Source: Lachnospiraceae bacterium (GTDB taxonomy: Bacteria; Bacillota; Clostridia; Lachnospirales; Lachnospiraceae). From it: DNA of 19,912 nt. Shown one piece after another: positions 1 through 7,178 of the stretch; within the stretch, counting starts at the first letter, position 1, and the number at the start of each line of letters is the position of its first letter. Made by a program: the position numbers and the translations under genes. The notes under the pieces were generated by a model. It was not told where the DNA came from. It searched no databases and was given only the letters and a program-made list of their open reading frames with translations. Location of the stretch: NCBI GenBank assembly GCA_900752065.1, contig CAADTT010000110.1, positions 1-19,912 of the forward strand. Reading direction: 5' to 3'.

Positions 1-102
1 AAAACGCTCCGCGAGGATGCGCACAGATGCGTATGGAAGATGCCGCTGGCGCGGCCGCATCTGGCGCGCAAAGCGTACAAGCCCCTCAAGATTGAGGGGT
101 AG
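1..102 (+). CDS. Possible 3' end of an upstream gene (uncertain)
   Basis: Frame 1 is open from the window edge to a TAG at 100-102 and would encode about 33 mostly basic C-terminal residues ending in KPLKIEG. I recognise no family. The only support is position: a hairpin with a short T-rich tail follows about 10 bases later, as expected after a gene. The stretch is GC-richer than the rest of the window. The other plus frames are also open for most of it and the reverse strand is open too, so the frame is a guess. A palindrome at 82-99 (arms CCCCTCAA and TTGAGGGG) overlaps its last codons. Confidence 0.22.
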   Translation, partial: KTLREDAHRCVWKMPLARPHLARKAYKPLKIEG

Positions 103-112
103 GGGAGTTGAG

Positions 113-134
113 GCGGGCTTGCCCGCTTTGTTTT
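113..134 (+). terminator. Probable rho-independent terminator
   Basis: The arms GCGGG (113-117) and CCCGC (122-126) enclose a 4-base loop and are followed by TTTGTTTT. A second hairpin (TGCCTG-AATG-CAGGCA, 138-153) follows at once, and a third lies upstream at 82-99. The T-tail makes this the most terminator-like of the three. Confidence 0.55.
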
Positions 135-161
135 GCATGCCTGAATGCAGGCACGAAATAC

Positions 162-190
162 ATGACCTTTTGGCACTGGTTTCATATAAT
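162..190 (+). promoter_or_regulatory. Putative sigma-A promoter for the rhodanese gene
   Basis: ATGACC (162-167, four of six matches to the -35 consensus) is separated by 17 bases from a perfect TATAAT (185-190). This puts transcription start close to 197, about 20 bases ahead of the coding start at 217. Confidence 0.5.
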
Positions 191-216
191 ATATAGAAGA
201 AAAACAGAAGGAGTGG

Positions 217-531
217 ATGGAGTTGGATTTTGGAATGATTGCTGCCAAAGAGCTGGATCAATATGTGAGGGATGAAAGTGCGTTTATCATAGATCTGCGT
301 ATCCCGGAGGAATATCGGAGATATCACATCCGGGGAGCAGTAAATATTCCTTATGAACGTCTGGAGAGTTGTCTGGGATTTCCAGAGGACAGGATACTGA
401 TCCTGTACTGCGAACGGGGCGCTGTAAGCATGGCGGCCGCCAGAAAACTGGCTGCGAGAGGCTACCGGGTGAAAACGGTCATTGGCGGAATCCATGCGTA
501 CCGGGGCAGCTTCGGAATCACAGACAGATAA
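217..531 (+). CDS. Single-domain rhodanese-like protein
   Basis: This 104-residue protein is one rhodanese domain, a small cytoplasmic fold that carries sulfur as a cysteine persulfide. The N-terminal IIDLR-PEEY segment (about 24-33) is the usual first rhodanese signature and HIRGAVNIP (37-45) the second. The active-site loop is YCERGAVSM, with the expected catalytic Cys65. The C-terminal GYRV-VIGG segment (82-91) closes the fold. There is no signal peptide or membrane segment. The chosen ATG has GAAGGAG (207-213) only three bases upstream, so a start at Met7 (235) is possible. The gene has its own promoter and a hairpin after it, so it looks monocistronic. The sulfur acceptor and pathway cannot be told from the sequence. 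Confidence 0.88.
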   Translation: MELDFGMIAAKELDQYVRDESAFIIDLRIPEEYRRYHIRGAVNIPYERLESCLGFPEDRILILYCERGAVSMAAARKLAARGYRVKTVIGGIHAYRGSFGITDR

Positions 532-537
532 AAGAGA

Positions 538-579
538 AATCCAGCCCGGAACGTTCACTTTCGGTGAAGGGGCTGGATT
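538..579 (+). terminator. Long two-part hairpin, likely terminator
   Basis: AATCCAGCCC (538-547) pairs with GGGCTGGATT (570-579). Inside it TTCAC (554-558) pairs with GTGAA (564-568) around a TTTCG loop. The stem starts seven bases after the rhodanese stop. The following CCTTTC is only moderately T-rich, so termination may be incomplete. Confidence 0.65.
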
Positions 580-605
580 CCTTTCACAGACAGCAGGTTT
601 TCCGG

Positions 606-634
606 TTGACAGAGGTTCCGGAGGGCATTATGAT
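606..634 (+). promoter_or_regulatory. Strong sigma-A promoter for the phosphoesterase-methyltransferase-protease operon
   Basis: A perfect TTGACA (606-611) lies 17 bases before TATGAT (629-634, five of six). The predicted start near 641 gives a leader of about 44 bases before the ATG at 685. Confidence 0.8.
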
Positions 635-684
635 AGATTCAGGTTACTGCACGATGATTTTTATGTGATAGCGAGGAGAAGCTT

Positions 685-1230
685 ATGAAACTAATGTTTG
701 CATCCGATATACACGGCTCTGCCTATTATTGCAGAAAGATGTTGAAGGCATGGGAGGAAGAAAAACCGCAGAGACTGGTTCTTCTGGGGGACATCCTGTA
801 TCATGGTCCGCGAAATGATCTTCCAAAGGGATACGCACCGAAGGAAGTTATCGCTTTGTTAAATCCCATAAAAAATGAAATCTGTGCGGTCCGCGGAAAC
901 TGTGAGGCAGAGGTAGATCAGATGGTACTCGATTTTCCAGTGATGGCGGACTATTGTATTCTTATAGAAGGAAGCCATACGATCTATGCGACCCACGGGC
1001 ACAGGTATCATGAGAATCATCTTCCGCCTTTAAAAGAGGGGGACGTGCTGATTCATGGACATACGCATGTGCCGCGGGCTGAAAAAAAAGAACATTACAT
1101 CCTGCTGAATCCCGGCTCCGTATCTATACCAAAGGAGGGAAATCCACCTACCTATGGGATTTTGGAGAACGACATGTTTCAGGTGAAGGATTTTGATGGA
1201 AATATCATAAAGGAGATAAGGATAGGATGA
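685..1230 (+). CDS. yfcE: YfcE-type metallophosphoesterase
   Basis: This is a 181-residue cytoplasmic phosphodiesterase of the calcineurin-like superfamily, close in length to E. coli YfcE (about 184). The dinuclear metal ligands are all present: D8 and H10 in ASDIHG, D36 in LLGD, N72 in RGNCE, H104 in THGH, and H126/H128 in HGHTHVP. E. coli YfcE hydrolyses phosphodiesters of unknown physiological identity in vitro, so the natural substrate is unknown. The start is set by AGGAG (674-678) six bases upstream. The stop overlaps the next gene by 4 bp (ATGA), so the two are translationally coupled. A second, shorter family member lies at 4440-4928. Confidence 0.92.
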   Translation: MKLMFASDIHGSAYYCRKMLKAWEEEKPQRLVLLGDILYHGPRNDLPKGYAPKEVIALLNPIKNEICAVRGNCEAEVDQMVLDFPVMADYCILIEGSHTIYATHGHRYHENHLPPLKEGDVLIHGHTHVPRAEKKEHYILLNPGSVSIPKEGNPPTYGILENDMFQVKDFDGNIIKEIRIG

Positions 1231-2396
1231 AGACAGTGGAACTGATCGCACCCTGCCATTTTGGACTGGAGGCGGTATTAAAACGTGAGATTCTGGACCT
1301 TGGCTATGAAATCAGCCGGGTGGAAGATGGAAAGGTGACTTTTCTGGGAGATATGGAGGCCATAGCCTATGCGAATGTTTTCCTGCGTACGGCGGAGCGG
1401 GTACTGCTCAAGGTGGGAGAAGTACATGCAGAGACTTTTGACGAGCTCTTTGAGAGGACGAAGGCGCTGCCCTGGGAGGAATATATTCCCCGGGACGGAA
1501 AATTCTGGGTGGCGAAAGCTACGTCCATCAAGAGTAAGCTGTTCAGCCCGTCAGATATCCAGTCGATCATGAAAAAGGCGATGGTAGAGAGGTTGAAGAA
1601 GGTCTATGGAGTCGAGTGGTTTGAGGAGAGCGGTGAGAGTTATCCCATCCGTGTGACCTTTATGAAGGATGTGGCAGTCATTGGCATCGACACATCCGGT
1701 GTATCTTTACATAAGAGAGGATACCGGCAGATGACCGCGAAGGCTCCGATCACAGAGACACTGGCGGCGGCGCTCATTATGCTCACACCCTGGAATAAAA
1801 ACAGGATTCTGGTGGATCCTTTTTGCGGCAGCGGTACGTTTCCTATCGAGGCTGCTATGATGGCAGCAAAGATTGCCCCGGGTATGAACCGGGAGTTTCT
1901 GGCGGAGTCCTGGAAAAACCTGATTCCAAAGAAATGCTGGTATGATGCAATGGATGAGGCTCATGAGATGGCGGACACAAAGCTTGAGGTGGACATCCAG
2001 GGATACGATATCGACGGGGAAGTGGTGAAGGCAGCCAGAGCAAATGCAAAGCTTGCCGGAGTGGAGCATCTGATCCATTTCCAGAGGCGCCCGGTCAGTG
2101 AACTGAACCATCCGAAGAAGTACGGATTCATCATCACGAACCCGCCCTACGGAGAGCGCATCGAGGAAAAGGCAAACCTGCCGGGATTGTATCGGGAAAT
2201 CGGTGAGAGTTTCCGAAGGCTGGATTCCTGGTCAGAATATGTGATTACCAGCTACGAGGAGGCAGAAAAATATATCGGGCGGAAGGCAGATAAAAACAGG
2301 AAGATCTATAACGGTATGATCAAGACGTATTTCTATCAGTTTCTGGGACCGAAGCCTCCAAGACAGAAAAAACAGGCGAGCGGTCCGGATGTCTGA
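1227..2396 (+). CDS. THUMP-domain 23S rRNA (guanine-N2) methyltransferase, RlmL/YpsC type
   Basis: This 389-residue protein matches the YpsC family, equivalent to the N-terminal half of E. coli RlmL, which makes m2G2445 in 23S rRNA using SAM. Residues 1 to about 160 form the ferredoxin-like plus THUMP RNA-binding part. The Rossmann methyltransferase follows: the SAM-binding motif is DPFCGSGTFP (197-206), QGYDID (258-263) holds the acidic ribose-binding residue, and NPPYGER (305-311) is the N6/N2 methyltransferase catalytic motif. The tail is basic and proline-rich. The start overlaps the yfcE-type stop (ATGA), and the gene's own stop overlaps the next annotated start by 8 bases. The RlmL fusion partner RlmK is absent, as is usual in Firmicutes. 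The exact target base is inferred from the family. Confidence 0.92.
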   Translation: MKTVELIAPCHFGLEAVLKREILDLGYEISRVEDGKVTFLGDMEAIAYANVFLRTAERVLLKVGEVHAETFDELFERTKALPWEEYIPRDGKFWVAKATSIKSKLFSPSDIQSIMKKAMVERLKKVYGVEWFEESGESYPIRVTFMKDVAVIGIDTSGVSLHKRGYRQMTAKAPITETLAAALIMLTPWNKNRILVDPFCGSGTFPIEAAMMAAKIAPGMNREFLAESWKNLIPKKCWYDAMDEAHEMADTKLEVDIQGYDIDGEVVKAARANAKLAGVEHLIHFQRRPVSELNHPKKYGFIITNPPYGERIEEKANLPGLYREIGESFRRLDSWSEYVITSYEEAEKYIGRKADKNRKIYNGMIKTYFYQFLGPKPPRQKKQASGPDV

Positions 2397-3768
2397 GCGG
2401 TTGCGGGACGGGAGGAAGAATTTGGCTGGGAAGATGCAGAGGGCGCTCATCGTCCTGATCGTGTGTCTGGCAGGGTATCTTATTTATAAGGTCTGGGGAG
2501 GAGAACTGTTTCACCGGATGAGGTATGAGACGGAGACAGAAGCGGTGACATCTCTGCCTGAAAAAATAGAAGAAAGCGGAAAAACGGGGACGGATGTGCT
2601 TCCCGCATATTATGATGCCAGGGAGGAGGGACGCGCCCCTACGGTAAAAGACCAGGGGGAGCGCAGCACCTGCTGGGCAGTGACGGCGTCCTCTGCACTG
2701 GAGGCTGCTCTGCTGCCCCGGGAACGGCTGGTCTTTTCTGCCGATCATATCTCCAGACAGAACGCTTACGGAAAGGAACTGGAGGAGGGCGGAGCCTATG
2801 CTATGGCAATTTCTTATCTGGCCGGATGGCTGGGACCGGTGAAAGAGGAGGACGACCCTTATGGAGACGGTGTTTCTCCAAAGGGGCTGCCGCCTGTCTG
2901 CCATGTCCAGGAAATGCAGATCTTACAGGAGAAAGATATTAAAGAAGTGAAGGAACTGGTGTACCAATGCGGCGCTGTACAATCTTCTTTCTATATGGAT
3001 ATGGAAAATTCAGCCCATTCCTCCGTGTATTATAATGAATTTGCACATGCCTACTGCTACGCCGGGAATAAGGCGGCAAATCATGATGTATTGATCATCG
3101 GCTGGGATGACAATTATCCTAAAAGCAATTTTTCCGTAAACGTGAAAGAAAACGGCGCTTTTATCTGTCAGAACAGTTGGGGAGAGAAGTTCGGAGAGAA
3201 CGGCGTGTTTTATATTTCTTACGAGGATGCTCTGATCGGAAGCTCCTGTGTGGGTTATACCCGGGTGGAAGGGACAGATAATTACAGTGGAATCTATCAG
3301 ACAGACCTTTGCGGCTGGATCGGGCAGATCGGATTTGAAAGTCCGACATGCTATTTCTCCAATGTGTATACGGCAAAGGAAGCAGAGACGCTGGCGGCGG
3401 TGGGGTTTTATGCGACAGGCCGGGATACGGAGTATACCGTGTATGTGACGGAGGATTTTACAGCCAGCCAGTCTCTTTTGCGGAAAAAAGAGGCGGCATC
3501 GGGAAAGCTTGAGAATGCAGGCTACTATACCATAGATCTGGAAGAAGGGATCCGTCTGGAGCAGGGACAGAGGTTTGCCGTGACAGTAAAGATCCGTACA
3601 CCTGATTCCAGATATCCGGTGGCAGCGGAATATCAGGCGGATGAGGACAGCAGCAATGTCACGATCGGGGACGGAGAGGGATATCTCAGCACTGACGGCG
3701 TCTTCTGGAAGAATACGGAGGAAAGCTACGGCTGCAATGTCTGCCTGAAGGCATATACACGAAAATGA
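2389..3768 (+). CDS. Membrane-anchored papain-family (C1A) cysteine protease with C-terminal lectin-like region
   Basis: This 459-residue protein has a basic N terminus, one transmembrane segment (about 19-34) and a linker, with the rest outside the cell. The papain domain starts near residue 71 (LPAYYDAREEG). Catalytic residues are clear: oxyanion Gln89 and nucleophile Cys95 in VKDQGERSTCWA, His232 in NHDVLIIGWDD, and Asn262 in CQNSWGE. Residues from about 285 to 459 are beta-rich and match the lectin-like tail common on clostridial C1A proteases. No inhibitory propeptide is evident. Start choice is open: the ATG at 2389 has a weak ribosome site, whereas TTG at 2422 has GGGAGG (2410-2415) six bases before it and would shorten the protein by 11 residues. 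Substrate is unknown; a role in degrading surface or host proteins is inference. Confidence 0.87.
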   Translation: MSERLRDGRKNLAGKMQRALIVLIVCLAGYLIYKVWGGELFHRMRYETETEAVTSLPEKIEESGKTGTDVLPAYYDAREEGRAPTVKDQGERSTCWAVTASSALEAALLPRERLVFSADHISRQNAYGKELEEGGAYAMAISYLAGWLGPVKEEDDPYGDGVSPKGLPPVCHVQEMQILQEKDIKEVKELVYQCGAVQSSFYMDMENSAHSSVYYNEFAHAYCYAGNKAANHDVLIIGWDDNYPKSNFSVNVKENGAFICQNSWGEKFGENGVFYISYEDALIGSSCVGYTRVEGTDNYSGIYQTDLCGWIGQIGFESPTCYFSNVYTAKEAETLAAVGFYATGRDTEYTVYVTEDFTASQSLLRKKEAASGKLENAGYYTIDLEEGIRLEQGQRFAVTVKIRTPDSRYPVAAEYQADEDSSNVTIGDGEGYLSTDGVFWKNTEESYGCNVCLKAYTRK

Positions 3769-3797
3769 TTGACAAAGCAGTTGTAGAAATCTATAAT
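3769..3797 (+). promoter_or_regulatory. Perfect consensus sigma-A promoter ahead of rdgB
   Basis: TTGACA (3769-3774), 17 bases, TATAAT (3792-3797). The -35 box begins on the base right after the protease stop codon. Predicted transcription start is near 3804, about 23 bases before the rdgB ATG. Confidence 0.9.
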
Positions 3798-3826
3798 CAT
3801 ACTAATTTTAAGGAAAGAGTGATGAT

Positions 3827-4420
3827 ATGAAACGAATTATTTTTGCAACGGGAAATGCGGGGAAGATGGTGGAAATCAGGGCGATACTCGCAGATTTGGG
3901 CATACCCGTTCTGTCTATGAAGGAAGCAGGGATCACGGCGGATATCGTGGAGGATGGAAAGTCTTTTGAAGAAAATGCGGACATTAAGGCGAAGGCAATC
4001 ATGGAGCTGACAGGAGATGTGGTTTTGGCGGACGATTCCGGTCTGGAAATCGACTATCTGAACGGCGAGCCGGGGATTTATTCTGCCCGTTATATGGGGG
4101 AGGATACCTCCTATGAGATCAAAAATCAGAATCTGATCGACAGGCTCGCAGGCGTACCTAAGGAAAAGAGGACGGCGCGCTTCGTCTGTGCCATATCTGC
4201 GGCGTTTCCGGACGGGACGGTCCTGCACAGCAGAGGGACGATCGAGGGAATCATCGGATATGAGGCGAAGGGAGAAAACGGCTTTGGCTACGATCCGATC
4301 TTTTATCTTCCGAAATACCAGTGTACGACAGCAGAACTTTCACCGGAAAAGAAAAATGAACTGAGCCACAGGGGAAAAGCGCTTAGGATGATGAAAGAGA
4401 AGCTGCGGGAAATGGAGTAA
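3827..4420 (+). CDS. rdgB: XTP/dITP diphosphatase (RdgB/HAM1)
   Basis: This 197-residue cytoplasmic enzyme hydrolyses non-canonical purine triphosphates (dITP, XTP, ITP) to monophosphate plus pyrophosphate and so keeps deaminated purines out of DNA and RNA. Family motifs are complete: FATGNAGK (6-13), SFEENA (46-51), LADDSGLEID (67-76) with the metal and catalytic aspartates, GIYSARY (83-89), NGFGYDPIF (151-159) and the C-terminal LSHRGKAL (179-186). The length is normal for the family. AAGGA (3810-3814) is 12 bases from the ATG, which is rather far. It is followed after 19 bases by a YfcE-type phosphoesterase, the same pairing as ysnA-ysnB in Bacillus subtilis. Confidence 0.96.
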   Translation: MKRIIFATGNAGKMVEIRAILADLGIPVLSMKEAGITADIVEDGKSFEENADIKAKAIMELTGDVVLADDSGLEIDYLNGEPGIYSARYMGEDTSYEIKNQNLIDRLAGVPKEKRTARFVCAISAAFPDGTVLHSRGTIEGIIGYEAKGENGFGYDPIFYLPKYQCTTAELSPEKKNELSHRGKALRMMKEKLREME

Positions 4421-4439
4421 GTACAGAGGAAAAGAGCAT

Positions 4440-4928
4440 ATGAAAATCTTAATTGTAAGCGATACGCACCGCAGGGATGCAAACCTTGTGGAAGTTCTGA
4501 AGAAAGAGAAGCCTCTCGACCTCCTGATTCATCTGGGAGATGTGGAGGGAAGCGAAGATTATATCCGTGAAATTGCAGAATGTCCGACACATATCGTCAG
4601 CGGAAACAATGATTTCTTCTGCGATCTTCCAAGAGAGGAAGAGTTTATGCTTGGAAAATACAAGGTACTGATCACACATGGGCATTATTATTATGTATCT
4701 CTGGACATGCAGGAAATAAAAAGACAGGCAGAAGCAAGAGGGGCGGATATTGTCATGTTCGGGCATACCCACAGACCTCTGGTGGAGAAGAGCGGAAAAG
4801 TGCTTCTTGTGAATCCGGGCAGCATTGCCTATCCCCGTCAGGAGGGGAGGAAGCCCAGCTATATTCTGATGGAGATCGGAGACGATGGGGAGGCGAAGTT
4901 TACGGTTCATTACCTGAAGCACCGATAG
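4440..4928 (+). CDS. YfcE/MJ0936-type metallophosphoesterase
   Basis: This 162-residue phosphodiesterase of the calcineurin-like superfamily has all metal ligands: D8 and H10 in SDTH, D34 in HLGD, N56/N57 in SGNND, H80 in THGH and H109/H111 in FGHTH. It is about 19 residues shorter than the paralogue at 685-1230, which has a longer loop after the GD motif. The ribosome site AGAGGA (4425-4430) lies nine bases upstream. It is co-transcribed with rdgB (19-base gap) and 12 bases ahead of the sensor kinase gene. The substrate is unknown. Confidence 0.91.
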   Translation: MKILIVSDTHRRDANLVEVLKKEKPLDLLIHLGDVEGSEDYIREIAECPTHIVSGNNDFFCDLPREEEFMLGKYKVLITHGHYYYVSLDMQEIKRQAEARGADIVMFGHTHRPLVEKSGKVLLVNPGSIAYPRQEGRKPSYILMEIGDDGEAKFTVHYLKHR

Positions 4929-4940
4929 AGAGGTCCTTCT

Positions 4941-6257
4941 ATGAATGCATATGAAATATTTTGTCTTGTCTTTTTTATATTGATTATGCGGATGTTCTGT
5001 CAGGTGGAAGTGCGCCCTTTTCGGTCAGAAAGAGAGAAGTATATCTGGGCGGGAGGGGTAGCAGGGAGCGTTTTGCTGTCGGTTGTATGGAAGATGCTGT
5101 TTCCGGACAGTGCTATGGCGCTGCAGGCATTGTTTACGCAGACGCTTCCGTCGCTGATCCTGTGCCGCAGGATGGCGAGACATAAAGATATGCGGTTCTG
5201 GTTTGTTTTCTGTTCCATTGATGTTCTGGCATTTACGCTGGAAATCCTGTCATCCGGCCTGCTCATCCTATGCGGATTTGACAACTCTGTTCTGGCGTTG
5301 CTTCTGAAGCTGTTCGGAATGTTGGTATTTTCCTGGATATTCCGGGTTCATGGGAAGAGTTTCCGGGAAGCTATGGACAAGGTGGAGAAACCCTGGGGGC
5401 TTCTGAGCATTCTTATGGTATCATTTTATGGATATAGTTATTTTCTGTGTCTGTATCCGGAACCCTGGAAACAGAGGCCGGAGTATGCACCGGTTATTTT
5501 CGGCTATGGGGTGGTTTCCCTGCTGTGCTACTGCGTGATAGTGAAAATGGTATTTCAGACGAGCAGGATTTACGATCTGGAGCAGAGTGAATTGAAGATG
5601 AAACTCCAGATTGAAAAGCAGAAGAGGGAGATAGAAAAGAAAAAGACACAGATCATGCTTGAACAGATACGGCCGCATTTTATCTATAACACGCTGAACT
5701 CCATCCGCTATCTGATAAAAAAGGATGCGGACGTCGCGTACCAGATGATTTATGATTTTTCGAAATATCTCCGGCTGAATGTGGATGCCCTGACAGAACA
5801 GGAGCATATAAGCTGGAGGGAGGAACAGGAACATATCAATGCCTATCTTAATATCGAAAAAATACGTTTTGGGAACAGGCTGAACGTGGAAATTGAGATA
5901 GAAGAGGCTGATCTTAGTATTCCTCCGCTGGCGGTAGAGCTGCTGGTAGAGAATGCTGTCAAACATGGAATCGCTCCGAAGGAAGAGGGAGGCACCATAT
6001 GGCTGCGGGGCAGATGGGAGGGGAATGGATATCTCATAACGATAGAGGATGACGGCGTTGGCTTTGAGGTGGAAAAACTGGACACGGAAAAAGCAGTTGG
6101 AATCAGTTATGTTCGTGCACAGCTTGCATCCATGCCTGGTGCGGAGTGCGGAATCGAGAGTACGCCGGGGCAGGGGACGAAAGCATGGATTTTCCTGAAT
6201 GAACAGGGGAGGGAGCAATATGGGAGAGAAGCTGAGGATCATTGCAGTGGACGATGA
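4941..6257 (+). CDS. LytS-like sensor histidine kinase
   Basis: This 438-residue membrane kinase has an N-terminal half (about 3-204) with six or seven hydrophobic segments and no obvious extracellular domain. A charged coiled coil (about 210-238) leads into a His_kinase (LytS/YehU type) motif EQIRPHFIYNTLNSIRYL, in which His246 is the predicted phosphoacceptor. The ATPase has an N-box LLVENAVKHG (334-343), DDGVGF (370-375) and a GQGT motif (410-413). GAGAGGT (4928-4934) is six bases upstream. The gene overlaps the following response regulator by 38 bases, so the pair is almost certainly cognate. The stimulus is unknown. Confidence 0.9.
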   Translation: MNAYEIFCLVFFILIMRMFCQVEVRPFRSEREKYIWAGGVAGSVLLSVVWKMLFPDSAMALQALFTQTLPSLILCRRMARHKDMRFWFVFCSIDVLAFTLEILSSGLLILCGFDNSVLALLLKLFGMLVFSWIFRVHGKSFREAMDKVEKPWGLLSILMVSFYGYSYFLCLYPEPWKQRPEYAPVIFGYGVVSLLCYCVIVKMVFQTSRIYDLEQSELKMKLQIEKQKREIEKKKTQIMLEQIRPHFIYNTLNSIRYLIKKDADVAYQMIYDFSKYLRLNVDALTEQEHISWREEQEHINAYLNIEKIRFGNRLNVEIEIEEADLSIPPLAVELLVENAVKHGIAPKEEGGTIWLRGRWEGNGYLITIEDDGVGFEVEKLDTEKAVGISYVRAQLASMPGAECGIESTPGQGTKAWIFLNEQGREQYGREAEDHCSGR

Positions 6258-7032
6258 GGCGAACAATCTGGCGGAATTCGAGATAGAAATCCAGGGGATG
6301 GAGGACGTTGAGCTTGCAGGAATGTTTCAGAGTACGAAGGAAGCCCTGCTCTTTGCAGAAAAACACAGCGTAGATGCGGCGTTTTTGGATATCTCTATGC
6401 CGGGGATGAGCGGAATCGAGCTGGGAAAGAAGCTTCGGGAGCTTTGCCCGGATATCATACTGATTTATCTGACGGCATACAGGAAATATGCATACGACGC
6501 TTTTAAGCTGGAGGCGGTCGATTATGTGCTGAAGCCATATAACAGGGAGGATCTTGAAAAGGCTCTGTCCCGGGCGAGAAAGCAGAAGAAAGTGCAGAAT
6601 GCAGACAGAATCCCGAAAGTCAGAATCCGTACATTCGGGAGGTTTGAGGTGTTTGTGGGAGAAGAACCCATCGATTTTTCCAGCAGTAAGGCAAAGGAGC
6701 TGCTGGCGCTGTGTGTGGACCGCAGGGGAGGCATCGTTACGACAGAGGAGATGCTGGCCTTTCTGTGGGAGGACAGGCCGGATGGGGAAAAGAGCAGGAG
6801 TCTCTGCAGAAAGGTGATACAGAGGCTGCACAGTACGCTGGATGCTTATGGGGTCGGCGATATCCTCATACGTCACAGACGCGGGCGGAGCCTGGATATG
6901 GACAAGGTATCCTGTGATTATTATGAGTATCTGAAAAAAGGAGACGAACAGGAACCACCTGAAGAATATATGTCAAATTATAGTTGGGGAGAAATGACTT
7001 TGGGACGCCTGCTTATGCGTGGGGGGGGGTAA
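6220..7032 (+). CDS. Response regulator with REC and OmpR/SARP-like winged-helix output domain
   Basis: This 270-residue cytoplasmic regulator should be phosphorylated by the overlapping kinase. The receiver domain (1-120) has the acidic pair D11/D12, phosphoacceptor Asp57 in FLDISMP, Thr85 and Lys105. A winged-helix Trans_reg_C domain occupies about 134-231 (RIRTFGRFEVF to the RRGRSLDMD wing). A short tail with the YMSNYSWGEMTLGRL motif resembles the start of the bacterial transcriptional activator domain of SARP/SAPR regulators. I chose the ATG at 6220 because AGGGGAGGGAG (6205-6215) precedes it; the in-frame ATG at 6199 has no ribosome site. The last three codons are a run of nine G, so the C terminus is exposed to slippage. 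Target genes are unknown. Confidence 0.88.
   Translation: MGEKLRIIAVDDEANNLAEFEIEIQGMEDVELAGMFQSTKEALLFAEKHSVDAAFLDISMPGMSGIELGKKLRELCPDIILIYLTAYRKYAYDAFKLEAVDYVLKPYNREDLEKALSRARKQKKVQNADRIPKVRIRTFGRFEVFVGEEPIDFSSSKAKELLALCVDRRGGIVTTEEMLAFLWEDRPDGEKSRSLCRKVIQRLHSTLDAYGVGDILIRHRRGRSLDMDKVSCDYYEYLKKGDEQEPPEEYMSNYSWGEMTLGRLLMRGGG
7021..7029 (+). repeat. G9 homopolymer at the 3' end of the response regulator gene
   Basis: Nine consecutive G encode the final Gly-Gly-Gly before TAA. Losing one G would replace the stop with a tail NREKFF; gaining one would add about 19 residues reading into the terminator. It is the longest G run in the window. Confidence 0.9.
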
Positions 7033-7068
7033 CAGAGAAAAGTTCTTTTGAAATGATAGAGTGCACGG

Positions 7069-7103
7069 CGCATATCCTGCTTTTTTAGGATATGCGTTTT
7101 TTT
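7069..7103 (+). terminator. Strong rho-independent terminator of the rdgB-kinase-regulator operon
   Basis: CGCATATCCT (7069-7078) pairs perfectly with AGGATATGCG (7087-7096) around an 8-base loop and is followed by seven T (7097-7103). Confidence 0.93.
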
Positions 7104-7113
7104 GACCTTTTAA

Positions 7114-7146
7114 GTCACGAATTTGTCACACCGTCTCTGGTATACT
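7114..7146 (+). promoter_or_regulatory. Extended -10 promoter with two GTCAC direct repeats
   Basis: TGG-TATACT (7138-7146) is an extended -10 element with no -35 box at normal spacing. In its place are two direct repeats, AAGTCAC (7112-7118) and TTGTCAC (7123-7129), exactly 11 bases apart, consistent with activator binding on one DNA face. It would start transcription near 7153, ahead of the 7TM sensor gene. The repeats are short, so operator status is tentative. Confidence 0.5.
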
Positions 7147-7178
7147 ACTGTCATATAGGCAGACAGGGAGGGAAAAGG

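Noticed and set aside
369..688. Plus-strand ORFs in other frames across the rhodanese gene and its terminator (369-668, 482-688)
   Set aside because: They run through the terminator hairpin and a strong promoter and have no ribosome site or recognisable domain.
5421..6266. 281-residue minus-strand ORF
   Set aside because: Antisense to the LytS-like kinase core; no recognisable domain.
7092..7178. Upstream in-frame start for the 7TM sensor protein
   Set aside because: The ATG at 7092 is within the terminator stem and upstream of the likely transcription start. The ATG at 7179 has a good ribosome site and starts directly with the first membrane segment.
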